A DNA stretch of 64,000 nt, from contig JALGAS010000003.1 in the NCBI GenBank assembly GCA_023078685.1, forward strand, positions 4,650,001 to 4,714,000. Direction: 5' to 3'. Below are positions 1 through 11,210 of the stretch, piece by piece; the first letter of the stretch is position 1, and each line of letters begins with the position of its first letter. The notes beneath the pieces were generated by a model. The model saw only the letters and a list, made by a program, of their open reading frames with translations. It was not told the DNA's origin and searched no databases. The stretch is from Neopestalotiopsis rosae (taxonomy: Eukaryota > Ascomycota > Sordariomycetes > Amphisphaeriales > Sporocadaceae). The position numbers and the translations under genes are program-made.

Positions 1-1055
1 GCATTGACTACATCGGTACTTGACTTGCTGATGGTTCGGATGACTCCGTTGGGTTGATACCATGTCATCAGTGGTGCCAATAGCGGAATGATGTACGGGA
101 AGAGGAGTACACGAGCAAACCAATCCCCTCGTCGGACGAGGTCAGTACCCATAGATCCTGGTTCGATGGCAACGACGGAAATATTGCTGAGTGCCGGATC
201 GGAGTCGAGGCGGCGTTGCTGAGACGTGACATGTCAGCCATGTGTTTAATCTTGAGAGGACAAATGAAATATATCGGGCTGAAAAAATGGAACGCAGGAT
301 GTGATGGCAAACTCATCAAGGGACGTATGAAAAAGCTACATCGTCCTTACCAGCTCTCCCACGTTCATTATGGAACACATCTTGGATGCACCATATCGGC
401 GTGTGCCCGCTAATCGGGGTAGTTCGTTCGGCTGGTTGGGACACCAAGTGCCTCGGGCAATGTCATCAATGTTGTCGTGGCGGAAAAAGGTCTGCCACTT
501 CTCATCATTGTAATACCCGTCAATCTTGTGGACTGGGTGATGGGTGCTATTGACCATGTGAATGATGTCCCTGAATGTGGCCTGAGGTGCTTACTCATAA
601 CTGTTACTCCCGACCACGACGATTCTCCCATTGGCGGGATCCATGCTCTTGAGCAGCTTAAGAGCTAGCAACCAATGTCCCAAGTAATTGCTCGTAAAGC
701 TGGTTTCAAACCCCTCTTCAGTAAGGCTCTCTTTTCCCATGTCATGGAATCCGGCGTTCAGAATCAGCGCGCGAAGGGGAGGAATTTCGCCATTTGCCAC
801 GCGGGAGTTGATAGCGTCCGAAACCTTCCGAACATCAGATATTAGGGACAACTCCAAAGTTAGAATCTCATAGGAGTAGGATGAAGGTGCGCGGGCAAGG
901 ATCGCCTTGACCCTCTTGGCCGTGGCGGGGTTGCGAACGGTGAAGACGCCATGATATGCTTTGAGCTCAGGAGTTGAGAGCAACTTGGAGACGATCCCAG
1001 ACCCCAGCCCGCCATTGGCACCAGTCACTAAGATGCTGCCTTTGAGGCTGGCCAT
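1..1055 (-). CDS. Short-chain dehydrogenase/reductase, 3' end outside window
   Basis: NAD(P)-dependent oxidoreductase of the SDR superfamily; substrate unknown. Exons on the minus strand are 1055-595, 546-351 and 218 to beyond position 1. The introns (594-547, 48 nt; 350-219, 132 nt) begin GTAAG and end AG, and reading phase is kept across both. The N-terminus has the Rossmann cofactor motif TGANGGLGSG (about residues 12-21), followed by the LILNAG strand. Exon 2 carries the catalytic YGASK (Tyr205, Lys209). Exon 3 continues with a PGSMGTDL segment, the usual region after the active site. Read without splicing, the gene shows a TAA after residue 153; the 48-nt intron removes it, so I call the gene intact as far as it is visible. 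The ATG at 1055 is chosen because the Rossmann strand starts a few residues later. It lies near a SAT4-type protein, a P450 and a hydrolase, which hints at specialised metabolism. Confidence 0.85.
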
Positions 1056-2244
1056 TTGTGCGTTGTTCGTTGTGCGTATTGGAATCGCAGGAGTTTGTGG
1101 GGTGTAGAAGCAAAAGATGAAGATTTTTGGTCAATTTACGGCACTGGCCGCGCGTGCCGAGCCGTAATAAGACTGATATTCCTGACAGCAGGATATTCAA
1201 GTGGTCACATTTGTATCTCCCGACGAGATGCCGAGCGTGAGAACGCAGAATCCTGCCGATTCGTTGTCGTTTGAAGATTGTCAACTGCGCCACTGTGCTG
1301 CAAGAGGACCAACAATCAGAAAGATTCGCTATACAGCGTCAGGCAGCTGACTGTATGGTCCAAAAAGACCTCACGTAGGGGCCGAATCACGGCTACATTC
1401 ATTTTGTAGGGTCACATTCGGTGAATGGTTTATGCAGTTGGTTCTTTCATGTCGGCGTGAGAGCTACATGTATCCACAAAGCTCACAACTTCAACAGCAG
1501 CAACCTACTACATACCTAGTGAAATGACTGATCCGACCCTCGCTTTCGTGAGTTGGAAGAGCGATGGAGGGAGGCCATTGGGCACCACCTGCAGCTGTCC
1601 ATCGGGGCGAGGCGCGTAGCATAAGGTAATGCAGTTGGGGGCCTAAACATGCAAGCCGCCGCGGAAAGATTGTTTACCATGGCGAGCATGGGTGTCTAAA
1701 CTGCAGGTGGGGTGTTGGTGCGCGCGTTCCAGGTTGGTCGCAATCCCGGTAACACAAGATTGCGAAAGTGTAACAGAACCAGCTTAATAGGGAAATCTTT
1801 GGTAGGCATCGGTTTGGCTTATAATAGAATTGAAAAGTTGACGGCTAATGATCTGTAGATGTTGGTAATCTATCCACGCCCCCACAGCAGTGGTTCCCTT
1901 GACATGGAGAACGACAATCAATAGTGGTATTCTCTTTGTACAGATTAGGGAGTATACCGTTAATAATTGCGGGCCTTTTATCCGGCATCACTAGCAGGCA
2001 GCTTGGTAGAACGGTGTTACAGAGTACAACACACTATTTTTCAACGAAGCTAACAATGATTCACAGCACACCTCAGCCTGTCCATCATCTGGCACCTGAT
2101 TCCACGCAAAGCACCATTCCATCTGACAGTTGGTAACGAGCGCAAGCAGGCTTCCTGCTCGCTATGCCGCAGCTTTCTTTTCGCCCTCATAACACGGTCT
2201 TGACTATGATAATCTTTGTGGGCATTCTCGTAGACCACGCGCTA
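1056..2244. other. Intergenic, no gene recognised
   Basis: This stretch is the upstream flank of the SDR gene and the downstream flank of the SAT4-type gene, both on the minus strand. Only short, composition-driven open frames are present. I see no repeat, tRNA or conserved protein segment. Confidence 0.5.
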
Positions 2245-3602
2245 TTACCCCGCAGTGGTTGTCGATGTTGAATTGAACAAACGGGAGTCAGCACGCTCGA
2301 CATCCACCTGCCCAAATATGGGTTCGGCTTTGATTTGTTTGAGAGGCTGTGTTGGAACTGGCTCCATGTCGCTCTGCATGCCTTTACTACCACCATTTCT
2401 TGACCAAACCGTGGATAGGATTGATCTCCAGAGACGTGACTCTGCCACATGCTGGCGGAGAAATTTGGAGAATGCGGGCGCGGAGCCTACAATCAAGGCA
2501 ATACTGTCCTCCGCAACACTAGATTATGGTATTAGAAAATGAAATTGTGAATATTCGAGTTCTGTGAGAATCTTTGTAGCACCTACTTGGCGATTGCAAC
2601 ACTGGCTTCATTCCACGTGCTGTCGTTATTACCCTGAAGCAGCTTCACACGGTAGACCATAGCGACAATGCTAGCCGCCACGCCCCTGGTCCACTGGTAA
2701 GTACACGATGTATGAAAAGACCGGCATATCATAAGAATGAGTGTTCTTACATGAGCGCTGTACCAAACACTGCCGTCAACTGCAAGCGTTTCGAGACTGG
2801 CAACTTCAGACTGGCAATGGCATGCAGTGGTAGGAGTAAGAGATATATGTCCACGAGAACCGATCCAGCGCCAATAAAGATGCCCCAGGGCATTAAATTG
2901 TCCTCTGGGTTGTTACTGAACGTGGACTCCCAAGAGAGTCCGGCATGAGGCGCATTGAAGTAACTCCCCATCGGAATAAAGGTAAGGCACAAGAGAGTGT
3001 TGAATATCAAACCAATGTAGACCGCAATCCGAAAGCCAACCTTGATCCAGAATATCTCCAAGTAGAGCACCAGAATAGCGGCCTTGGAGAAGAGAAGTGC
3101 CATGCCAAAGGTAATAACTTGAGCATACAGCTTCTTCAAGTAGGTCGCATCAAACCAGCAAGCCGGGATGTCCCACTGGTGGCGATTGTATCTCCCAACT
3201 GAAAGTTGAGAACTATGGTCAGCAAGCCATATCATTCGTGAAAATAAAGGCACATAGCTTACGCGATAGAATGACTCCGACATTACCAGTGTGCATGATG
3301 ACGCCGATTATGGATAAGTCTAAGCATTTGGGTTAGTGAATATCGTCGCAGAAGATGGAGATCGCGGCAAACTAACAGTCAGACCACCTCAGTTTGCCTT
3401 TGTTGCCCCAAATTCGGGCCGCTGCGAATAAATACGTGGATGCCAACATGACGCTGGACACGCCAATTGACGTCGTCTGCAGAGACACAGGATCATCGAA
3501 ATTTGGCACTGTTTGGCCTTCCGGCAGTGCAGCGGCTGGAATGCTACACAAGTCGACTCCAGGCGGTAGAGAATCCATTATTGAGAAGTATGAGTTGTTC
3601 AA
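2245..3602 (-). CDS. SAT4-type (fungal rhodopsin-like domain) integral membrane protein
   Basis: Predicted seven-helix membrane protein of the large fungal SAT4/rhodopsin-like family, whose members are common in filamentous fungi and mostly of unknown function. Five exons: 3602-3377, 3319-3263, 3198-2751, 2685-2587 and 2518-2245. The four introns (57, 64, 65 and 68 nt) have GT-AG ends, and the joined frame gives 367 residues, the usual family size. Visible features are an N-terminal helix followed by a W-S-D segment, GVIMHTG in the second exon, GRYNRHQWDIP, and long hydrophobic helices through the third exon. A polar cytoplasmic tail makes up the last exon. Start alternatives are 3602 or the in-frame ATG at 3578, which gives a shorter N-terminus. 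The gene is divergent from the P450 gene and shares its 784-bp upstream region. Confidence 0.82.
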
Positions 3603-4386
3603 TCACTTGAAACAAACTAGAAAGCAACGTAGTGGACTTGATTGCAAAGTTTGCCTTGAATAACAGCACGGAAAAAGTATGGAAAATGATTGTGTACGTT
3701 TTTGTTCTTGCTGTACTGCGAGAGACGACAAGCATGTGGTCATAAGCTAAAGAACGGGTTCCCTTGGTCACCCTCTTCTGCACGGAGGGACTTCGCCACA
3801 AGGCTGCATGTTGGTGATATATTCTTCGGCCCCAGCATGTTGGTGATATATTCTTCGGCCCCAGCATGTTGGTGATATGTTCTTCGGCCCCAGCATGTTG
3901 GCTCCATGCAGGCAGGTCAAAACGATTGAATGGTTGCAGACAAAAGTTTTTCCGGCATAACGCCCGGCCCCGGTTCCAACGGGCCAATAGCGCTTTCCAT
4001 GTGCCAAGAAATATTTAATTGGCTTGCATGGATATACAGAAATAGATATAGCTACCCGGCTCTTACCACTGTGCTGCAATTGGGAATTGTTTTATGTACA
4101 CCCCATGGATTTGGGGTGACTATATTAGGTGGGTTTTGAAAAGCGGCTGTTAACGGTCATCAATCCCCATATGGCACTACGCCGCCAACAGTATCAAAAA
4201 TCGTAGCGGCTATGCATATGGGGGCGTCATGGGCTTTCAAGGATCCGCTTAATCCTACTGCACTGCATGGGCTTGAGAGTTGTGAGACGTATCCAAAGAC
4301 ATATGTAGAGAGTAGGGAGCGGTCGAAATCTTCCCAGTTGTCAAGTTCACTCAACATAGCAACAAATTACTCTCACTTCGAGAGTC
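3603..4386. promoter_or_regulatory. Shared upstream region of divergent SAT4-type and P450 genes
   Basis: This 784-bp gap lies between two genes transcribed away from each other, so it must hold both promoters. Its one obvious internal structure is the block of 29-bp direct repeats at 3806-3901. No coding segment is recognised. The regulatory role is inferred from gene orientation only. Confidence 0.5.
3806..3901. repeat. 29-bp direct tandem repeat, about 3.3 copies
   Basis: Units start at 3806, 3835 and 3864, with a partial fourth unit at 3893. Each begins GCATGTTGGTGATAT and ends TTCTTCGGCCCCA. The first two units are identical; the third differs by one base (ATGTT instead of ATATT). The near-identity suggests recent expansion. 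Each copy carries a CGG triplet, the half-site type bound by Zn2Cys6 regulators, but binding is only a guess. Confidence 0.95.
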
Positions 4387-6297
4387 ATGGAGCACAACGT
4401 TCTTATAGCCTTTCCATCCCCTTCACCAATAGTTCTATCTCTACTTGTTGTTATTGCTGCGGTATACGTACACTATGTTTGGGCCGTTCACAAATACAAC
4501 CAGGAACGCAAGAATCAGGGTGTAGGACAGCTGCCTCCCATATATCCAGGAGTCTTGCCATTCGTAGGAAATGCTTTTTCCTTTGGTTGGAACACGGGGA
4601 AATTACTAAAATTTGCGACGTAAGAATGGATTTATTGTACGCAAGACATCAATGCTTGAGTGACTGACAAGTTTCCTTAGATCCTACCGAGATGTCTTGA
4701 CCTCCACCAGAATTTCGGGTTTGGGTTTCCATTTGTACGTCTTCCAGGAACGAGAGACCATATCCAAAATCATGCGGCACCCAAGTCTTGCAAGCCCAAT
4801 GTCACTCTATGTCTTCGGTGAACGGTTTATATTCAATATGCCGAAGAGAGGTATCGCTGCGTATATTGCGGACGACTCAGGACCCTCAGCCAAGCCATTC
4901 CCGGGGAGCCATGTAGCACCTGAGAAACGTGTGGATTATCTTCTCCACCGAGCCTTCACCCAGGCATGGACTGGTGCGCCTCTTGCTTCTGTTTCCAAAC
5001 GCTTCCGAGAAAGTTTGGTTTCAGAGATCAAGGCTCTTGATATCCCAACTGAGTGGACTTCGGCTGAGGACTTCTACGAGCTTTTTGGCAAGCCGGTCAG
5101 TTTTTCGGTCACGCAGTCTATATTTGGCCCTGCACTTCTACAGCTCAACCCAGATCTTATCGACAACGCATGGGCGCTCGATGATGCAATACCATGGCTT
5201 TTCCGACAGGTACCCTCCTTTCTCATGCCACGGCCTTATCAGCTTAGAAAAAAGCTGTCGAAACAGATTCGCCGTTGGTATTTCTATGCCCGTCAATGGT
5301 ATACCGATTCATGTATCTATCCGGATGGCGATGGAGACCCTCTATGGGGCTCGGGTATCATAAGACATCTGCAAAAAGAATTGCGTCGTTCTGGCAATCG
5401 AGGCTTCATCGACGATGAGTGCTTCGCTGCTCACGACATGGGATTGATTTGGGGGTATGGTTCTTTCCCCCTGCGCTGTTGAACTACCGTTTTTTTTTTC
5501 TCCTTTTTAGCCAGTGAAGCTAACCAAACAACTACTCTCCAGCTCCAATTCTAACGTTGTCGCGGCTACGATTCTTGTGGCATATCATATCTTTCAGGAC
5601 CCAGCACTCCTCGGTCGTGTGCGTCTGGAAATTGAAGAGACGTTGGACCAGAACGACCTCGTCGGTAGTTTTGATCCCAAGAAACTCCACAAGATGCCGC
5701 TCTTCTATTCAGTCTATGCCGAGGTACTTCGTTTGTACGTTGACGTTCTGCTGATATTCAGCTCACCACACGAAGATGTTGCTTTGGGCAAGTGGCGTCT
5801 TCCTAGAGGCGAAAAGGCGGTAGTCAGCACTTCAATCTCCCATCGGGATGACGGCATCTGGAACACGATGGGTGGCTTGCATCCGCTGGATACTTTCTGG
5901 GCGGAACGATTTGTCGTCGACCCTTCTAATCCACTGAGCGGGCCGATTCGTCCAGATGTGGGCTTGCGACCAAAGCTTGAGGGTCACACAAAACCATTCT
6001 TCTCTACTCAAGGGCTGGAGAGCTCTTGGATCCCCTTCGGAGGTGAGTTCATCACCAACCGTGGTCCGAAAGAAGTTCCACTAACGTGTCGTCTTTTCAA
6101 TCATTACAGGTGGCCCATCCATTTGCCCTGGTCGATTCCTGGCGAAAACTGTGATCATGTTTACCTGTGTTCTTCTGGTAAGCAAGTTTGATATAGAGGT
6201 ATGCGAAGGCTCGCTTAAACGTGCACCACGAAGGTTCGGATTGGGTGTAGCGAAGCCTGGAGGCGTTATTCCTGCGCAAATCAGGAGAAGAGCTTGA
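4387..6297 (+). CDS. Cytochrome P450 monooxygenase (CYP7/CYP8-like fungal clade)
   Basis: Haem-thiolate monooxygenase anchored in the ER membrane; substrate unknown, with oxysterol-type P450s the nearest general resemblance. Exons are 4387-4619, 4681-5454, 5543-6042 and 6110-6297, giving 564 residues. An N-terminal hydrophobic anchor (about residues 14-33) precedes a proline-containing hinge (LPPIYPG). The I-helix segment spans an intron and reads GLIWGSNSN. The ExxR motif is E396-R399 (EVLR), and the haem loop FGGGPSICPGR places the axial Cys at 508, also across an intron. The second intron has a poly-T run ending in TAG at 5510, but use of that site gives an immediate stop. A CTAAC branch point at 5520-5524 supports the acceptor at 5542 instead. 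All landmark residues are present, so the gene looks functional. It is divergent from the SAT4-type gene and convergent with a broken hydrolase. Confidence 0.9.
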
Positions 6298-6814
6298 TGC
6301 TGGAAAGAAGAATGGGCCAGTTCATAGGATGATCAGTGGGTATGTCATCTGCTAGACGAGAAATGTCTCAAGGCACTTTTAAAGATAAACACGAACTTTC
6401 TTATAGAATCGAGATGGCACTTATATTGCGAAAGTTTTGAGTTGCCGCCGCCATCGTAGAAAACCCGCTCCAGGCTACGAAGGCACCAGCTGCTAAAAAT
6501 GGTATCGGTCAAAGCTGTGATGACGCAGTATTGAAGCTTTCTTTTCCACGTTTTGTGCTGCAGCCCAGGAATTCTCAGACAGACTACTCGGCTTGGTTAA
6601 GCCATTTAAGAACACCTCGAACAACGAACAGCATCACGATGGAGCAAGGAAAAGTCCAAGATTGATTTGAGTAGTAAAACCATCGCCGAGATGACCAATA
6701 TCTGTGCAATGCCTCGTTCGTCACAGAGCAGGTTAACTGTGTTGCATTTCTTTATTGCTCAACAGGCACGGGTCTGCCGGAACCTTGCGGAACAGCGGCC
6801 ATCTATGAATGAAT
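6298..6814. other. Intergenic between convergent genes
   Basis: This is the 3' flank of the P450 gene and of the hydrolase remnant. Nothing coding or repetitive is recognised. Confidence 0.5.
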
Positions 6815-7672
6815 TCATGCCGCGGCATATTTTGCCCCCAGACGAATGATCCATCTGACCACATCCTTCGGGGCGCTGTTGGGCGGGACGTGTCCGGCTT
6901 GGATACTCGTGACGTCGACCTTATTACCGCTCTCTCGCTCAATCCTGCCGATCTGAGCCCTCTGGGTCTTGGCAGTGATAGAAAGATCGTTCTCACAAAC
7001 GAGATAAGACACGGGAAGGTCCTTGTAGCCTGCGTAGGTTAAGGGATTGCCAAAGCTGGCTGCTAAGTGCTTAACCAGTTCTTTACCCCATTTCAGGCCC
7101 TCCTCGAAGGGCATATCTGAGAAAACCCGAGTAGCAACCAGCGATGCATTAGGATAGTAGAACCAGCCGTTATCCTATAATAGTAATAAAGTCAATAAAA
7201 GCCTAAGGAATCTAAAGGGATCACTCATGCCACGGACTCCCATCGCCATAAATGGTTTTGCATCTTTCGGTAATATTATCGCTCGGCTAGAAGCAGGCTT
7301 GCCTAATTCTGGGACCAAACATATCATATACGCAAGGCCCAAAATGCCACCAGACTTGCCCTGCTTTTGCCTCTCGCTCTTGGACAGTCCCTATGCCCAT
7401 TATATGCCGGCCGTCCCTCCGTAGGAATGCATCACGAGCAGGATGTCCCTGCCTGCGTCCGCAAAATCATTAACGTGGGCTGCAATGAATGCCGCGTCGT
7501 CGTATATGGTTGGTGGCGAGCCCTCTCGGACGCCATTGCTAATAAGTCCAACGCTGGGGATGTGCAAAACATGGACATCGTGTCCATTGGCGACGACTCC
7601 GTCAATAACTTGCTCATAAATCAGCGGAACCGCGGACGCTGCGGGGGCGATGACGATGCAAAGTGCGCCCAT
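6815..7672 (-). pseudogene. Alpha/beta hydrolase (esterase-like) with two in-frame stops
   Basis: Related to the fungal alpha/beta hydrolase-fold esterases that resemble plant methylesterases. The N-terminal half starts at the ATG at 7672 and carries a first beta strand, a HDVHVLHIPS segment and the nucleophile elbow HSYGG. Directly after the elbow the same frame meets TAA (7402-7400) and TAG (7393-7391). It then resumes as recognisable family sequence (GLSKSERQKQG) and later DNGWFYYPNA, FSDMPFEEGLKWG and GNKVDVTSIQAGHVP, which holds the C-terminal His. The stop is TGA at 6817-6815. An intron is expected before DNGW, ending TATAG. Its donor is poor: either GTCCGT or a GTGAGT changed to ATGAGT. 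A 45-nt in-frame GT-AG removal could skip both stops but would also delete the catalytic Ser. I therefore call it a pseudogene. Splicing evidence could change that. Confidence 0.7.
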
Positions 7673-9192
7673 GATACCATTGACAAGGAGGTGCAGCCTC
7701 TGTGATCTAAAACTGGGCGCAAGTATCTCGCGAAGGTGCACAATAAGCAGGTGGCAATTGAGATTAAAGCAGGATAAAAACAAACTGGTAGAAATAAGAA
7801 GCTTATTGTCTTGATCTACCAAGCCTGTCACGGGTATCTGGCACGGGCAGTATAGGCGGTCGTATAGCGGTCTATTCTCTACGGTTCTGGCAAGGTTACG
7901 GTAACTCTATTGACAGGACGTAGCTCTTCGAGCTACAATCCAGGTTCGGGCGGGAACAGTGAAGATATCGGCAGTTCTCGAGTCCACACTGGCCCACCCG
8001 GGCCGCCCACAACTGGCGCCCGGGGACCGTTCCACTTCCTGTGTATAGGTAGGCAGCGACAAGCGCGCCGTGACAGTCGTGGTGATCCCAGCGACAGTGG
8101 TTAAACTCTTGGAAAACGCATAGAATTGACAACTTCCGAGCTGTCACACAATAAGAAAGATCTTTTATTGGATCGCAATCTTAGTGCCTTAACCATTAGT
8201 CGCAACGGCTTTACTGCGATTTCAAGCGAACTCAATACGTCTTCTCTTCACGTAGCCTTTTTCGTTTTACTATTCCCAAACCCCGCTTCTCTGGGAAAAA
8301 AAAAAGGGGCCGCATCGAAGGCGGCCAAGACTATACCTAAAAAGAAAAGGTAGCTTTGGCAGCACCCGAAGCGACCGCGTTGGTTTTTACACTTCCGTTA
8401 CAATGCCACAACCACCTTTCCAGGCACGCAAAAGAAACGGCGAAAATCTCAGATTTGCAATGTCATCAATCATCACCGATCCAAGTGCTGGTCGAGCGGT
8501 TACTAGTTTATCTAGGGCAGAGCGGACGGGATGCCGAGTTCTCTAGTACCTATGGTCGTATGTGATAGCATTGATAATTATTACAGCTTAGATAGGTAAT
8601 TGTGCTGCGGTAGGTGCCGACTGGTCATCCGATTTAGAAAGGGGTTTTCGGTCCTTAAGGCTTAGGGTACTTGTGGGCCGATTACAATGTCTCCTCTTAC
8701 CTTACATAGGCTGCGAAAGAGGTATGAACGTCGCGAGATGCTATTTGGATTGTTTGGTGTTGGCATAGCATGCGTGATTGTTCAGTGCCAAATAGAAAGA
8801 TCGGGAGGCGGCGGTGTTCTTCCCATTAAGTAGCACCATAAGAAGTAATTATTAGTCTTGTTGATCCGGTGGAAAATCAAAAGTATGGCAATGGTCCTAA
8901 TTTCCTGTCACTATGCTTTAGTCTACGCTTCCCAATACCAATCATCAATGGAACTGCCTAATAGTCGCACCTAATCGAGACGTCTATGCAAGACCAGGAA
9001 GAGTTTAAACCATCTTAGTACGCTTCTATAAACATCACGTTTATGTCATCAAGGTTGGGGCTGCGGTTGAGCTAGACTTCCTCTTTTTCGCACCAATACC
9101 TCCTATATTTGGCACCAATATGAACACGTTTCCTCGTCCTGAAAATGATTCGACCTGGTCATGCCCAAAGGGACCTCGCCCTGAGTACCACA
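7673..9192. other. Intergenic, no gene recognised
   Basis: This 1.5-kb stretch separates the hydrolase remnant from the F-box-like remnant; the two point away from each other. It contains an A-run near 8298 and several short open frames without recognisable family sequence. I see no repeat or RNA gene. Confidence 0.5.
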
Positions 9193-10820
9193 ATGATCAT
9201 CACACTCCCACCCGAGATATTGACGCTGGTCTTGCAGAACTTTTGTCTGCACTGCTAACATTCCCTCCCAGCCGCAGCAGATGCCTATGTCTACGGTCCT
9301 CAACAGCAGCAGCAGCACGATGCGCCCTCCTGGTCTTCATTGGAGAGCCACGCGCTGTACTCGGTGTGTCTGGTGTCCAAGCATCTAAGGGACGTGGCAC
9401 AGCCCATTCTATACCATGGCTTCATGCCCGGCTATGGGAACTCGTGGCGCTCCAGCCGGTACACCTGGGAGGGCAGACTCACGTCTTTCATGCGAACTGT
9501 TGCAGAGCGACGCGACCTCGCCGCTCAGGTTAGGATCCTCCATGCCCGTTTTGACTTGATCAAAACCCTTTCGAACAAGGAGGCATTACTCGCAATCCAG
9601 CACGCTATGCACGTATTAGGAATGCATTAAGCTGGCGGGTGGCGCCTGCGTTTGGCCGACGGTGCAGAGCCTAGAAGTCGTTTATTCCAACCACGAATGC
9701 GAGAAGACCGCTACCATGCCGATATCATAGAAGCCATGTATAGGATATCTTCTCAAACGCATGCCGCAATGTTCAATGAGGAGGTCGATGCGTACAAGTC
9801 GCAGGAATGGAAGGTTGCCGACCTGATTCATATGCTCGTCGTCTTGCTCCCCAATCTCGAGCACTTGAGTCTGCACACCAGCCACCATTTCGAATTTCTG
9901 AACATTCCAATGTCTTTTCTTGCAAAGGCCGGCATCAGAAAGCTTCCGCTAAGGACCCTGGATCTAGCGTTGTACGCAAAACTAGATCACCGCTACCTTG
10001 CCTTCTCGGCCCAGGGAGGCAGATGGTGAGCATTCTGGAGTTGGCCACGGGTCTGAAGACCCTCGATATTCACATGTGTGGTGCTATTCGGACGGGCGAG
10101 CGACCCTTTACTTCCATGCCCAACCTCGAGGTGCTACGGATCACTCATAGCAGGCTCGATTACGAGGAGCTCGATGCTCTCATTTCGGCTTGTGTCAAAC
10201 TCGAAGAATTGCACTATGAGGCGGCAAACCCGGACAGACCACCTGCATATAGCCCTCCGCACAATCACTTCCAGGTCAACCAAGCTATACAATGTTTGAA
10301 GAGCCAGCGCAATACACTCAGGTCGTTGCATCTCGATCTACGAGGCCCCCACTGTGCAAATGCGAACCAGAATGCTTCCAAGCACCTGTCGATACTAGGC
10401 GACTTCGCCGTGTTGGCTCACTTGTCTCTCAACTCGAGACTAGGATGCAGCAGTGAAGAGACTGCACCATTCGATACCGATTTCCTGGCTCGCTGTATTC
10501 CACCTACTCTCCACTCAGTCAGTCTCATAGGCGAAGTTCCAAGCCGCGCACTCCCGCATCTGGCCAGGAGCCTATTGGACCTCGCCCAAGTCATCCGGGC
10601 GCGACAATTGCCCGCCTTCAAACGTATACGCCTCGATGCGGGAGTGCAACTGGCTGATTATGGTATTGCAGAGGTCTTTGCTGGCGCCAATGTGGAGCTG
10701 TCTTATGAGACCTGGCCGTCGAGCAAGGCAACTGTTCTGATGGGCGATTGGATGCCTCCGACCTATTCCATTCAAGACATGCCACTTCCACCAGATCTAG
10801 AAGACCCAGATCTTGTTTAG
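9193..10820 (+). pseudogene. F-box/LRR-like protein gene with two stops and a frameshift
   Basis: The likely start at 9193 opens with LPPEILTLVLQNFCLHC, an F-box-like beginning. Proteins of this kind act as substrate adaptors of SCF ubiquitin ligases. The frame is broken by TAA at 9256-9258. It resumes with a short poly-Gln and the segment CLVSKHLRDVAQPILYHGF, then breaks again at TAA 9628-9630. It continues through LPNLEHLSL to about 10020, where the coding frame shifts by one base (consistent with a one-nt deletion) into a long C-terminal frame. That part has leucine-rich segments such as LEVLRITHSRLDYEELDALI and ends at TAG 10818-10820. Both TAA codons could derive from CAA by one C-to-T change. 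The bases after the first stop (CTAAC then CCCAG) resemble an intron end, but the only in-phase donor would give a 27-nt intron, so I favour decay. Confidence 0.62.
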
Positions 10821-11110
10821 CTCAATGTGGTATATAACTCTGAGGTGGTGAGCTTGCATTCCATGGCTGCATATTGATACATGGATATCGACAAACGTAC
10901 AAGATCTGCGAGTTTTGCAATTCAGAATATTTATCAAAAAATACTACCCTTATTGGTAACGTACGGGATAGGAATTGGAATTGGCCGCGGCGACATCTCC
11001 CATATGAATACTTTGGCTCCGTAACGGGAGGGTGGGGTCAGCACGTTTCTTCGCTGTTGCGCTAGCAATATATTGTGCGTTAAAAGCCACAACACTCAAC
11101 AAACGGCTAA

Positions 11111-11210
11111 GGCACTTTGGCGGAGTGGTTAACGCGATGCCCTGCTATTCTTGATTGGATATCGTCAGGCATTTCCTTCGGGAGCGTGTGTTCGAATCAC
11201 ACAGGTGTCG
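11111..11210 (+). tRNA. tRNA-Ser(GCT): tRNA-Ser (anticodon GCT) with 19-nt intron
   Basis: A full cloverleaf can be drawn. The acceptor stem is 11111-11117 with 11203-11209, including two wobble pairs. The D stem is GCG/CGC. The anticodon stem ATGCC (11137-11141) pairs with GGCAT (11168-11172). There is a long class II variable arm, and the T stem-loop is GTGTG-TTCGAAT-CACAC (11186-11202). The anticodon GCT is at 11144-11146. An intron at 11148-11166 follows the base after the anticodon, the canonical eukaryotic position. The discriminator base is G (11210), as expected for serine. CCA is not encoded, as usual for eukaryotes. It reads AGC/AGT serine codons. Confidence 0.92.

Noticed and set aside
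547..594. In-frame TAA in the SDR gene, suggesting a pseudogene
   Set aside because: A 48-nt GT-AG intron covers the stop and keeps the frame, joining conserved SDR segments.
5455..5542. TAG at 5510 after the poly-T run as acceptor of the second P450 intron
   Set aside because: It gives an immediate stop. A CTAAC site at 5520-5524 followed by CAG at 5542 keeps the I-helix sequence intact.
9245..9271. 27-nt intron removing the first stop of the F-box-like gene
   Set aside because: The phase fits and CTAAC...CAG is present, but the length is well below the shortest intron seen elsewhere here (48 nt), and a second stop and a frameshift remain.
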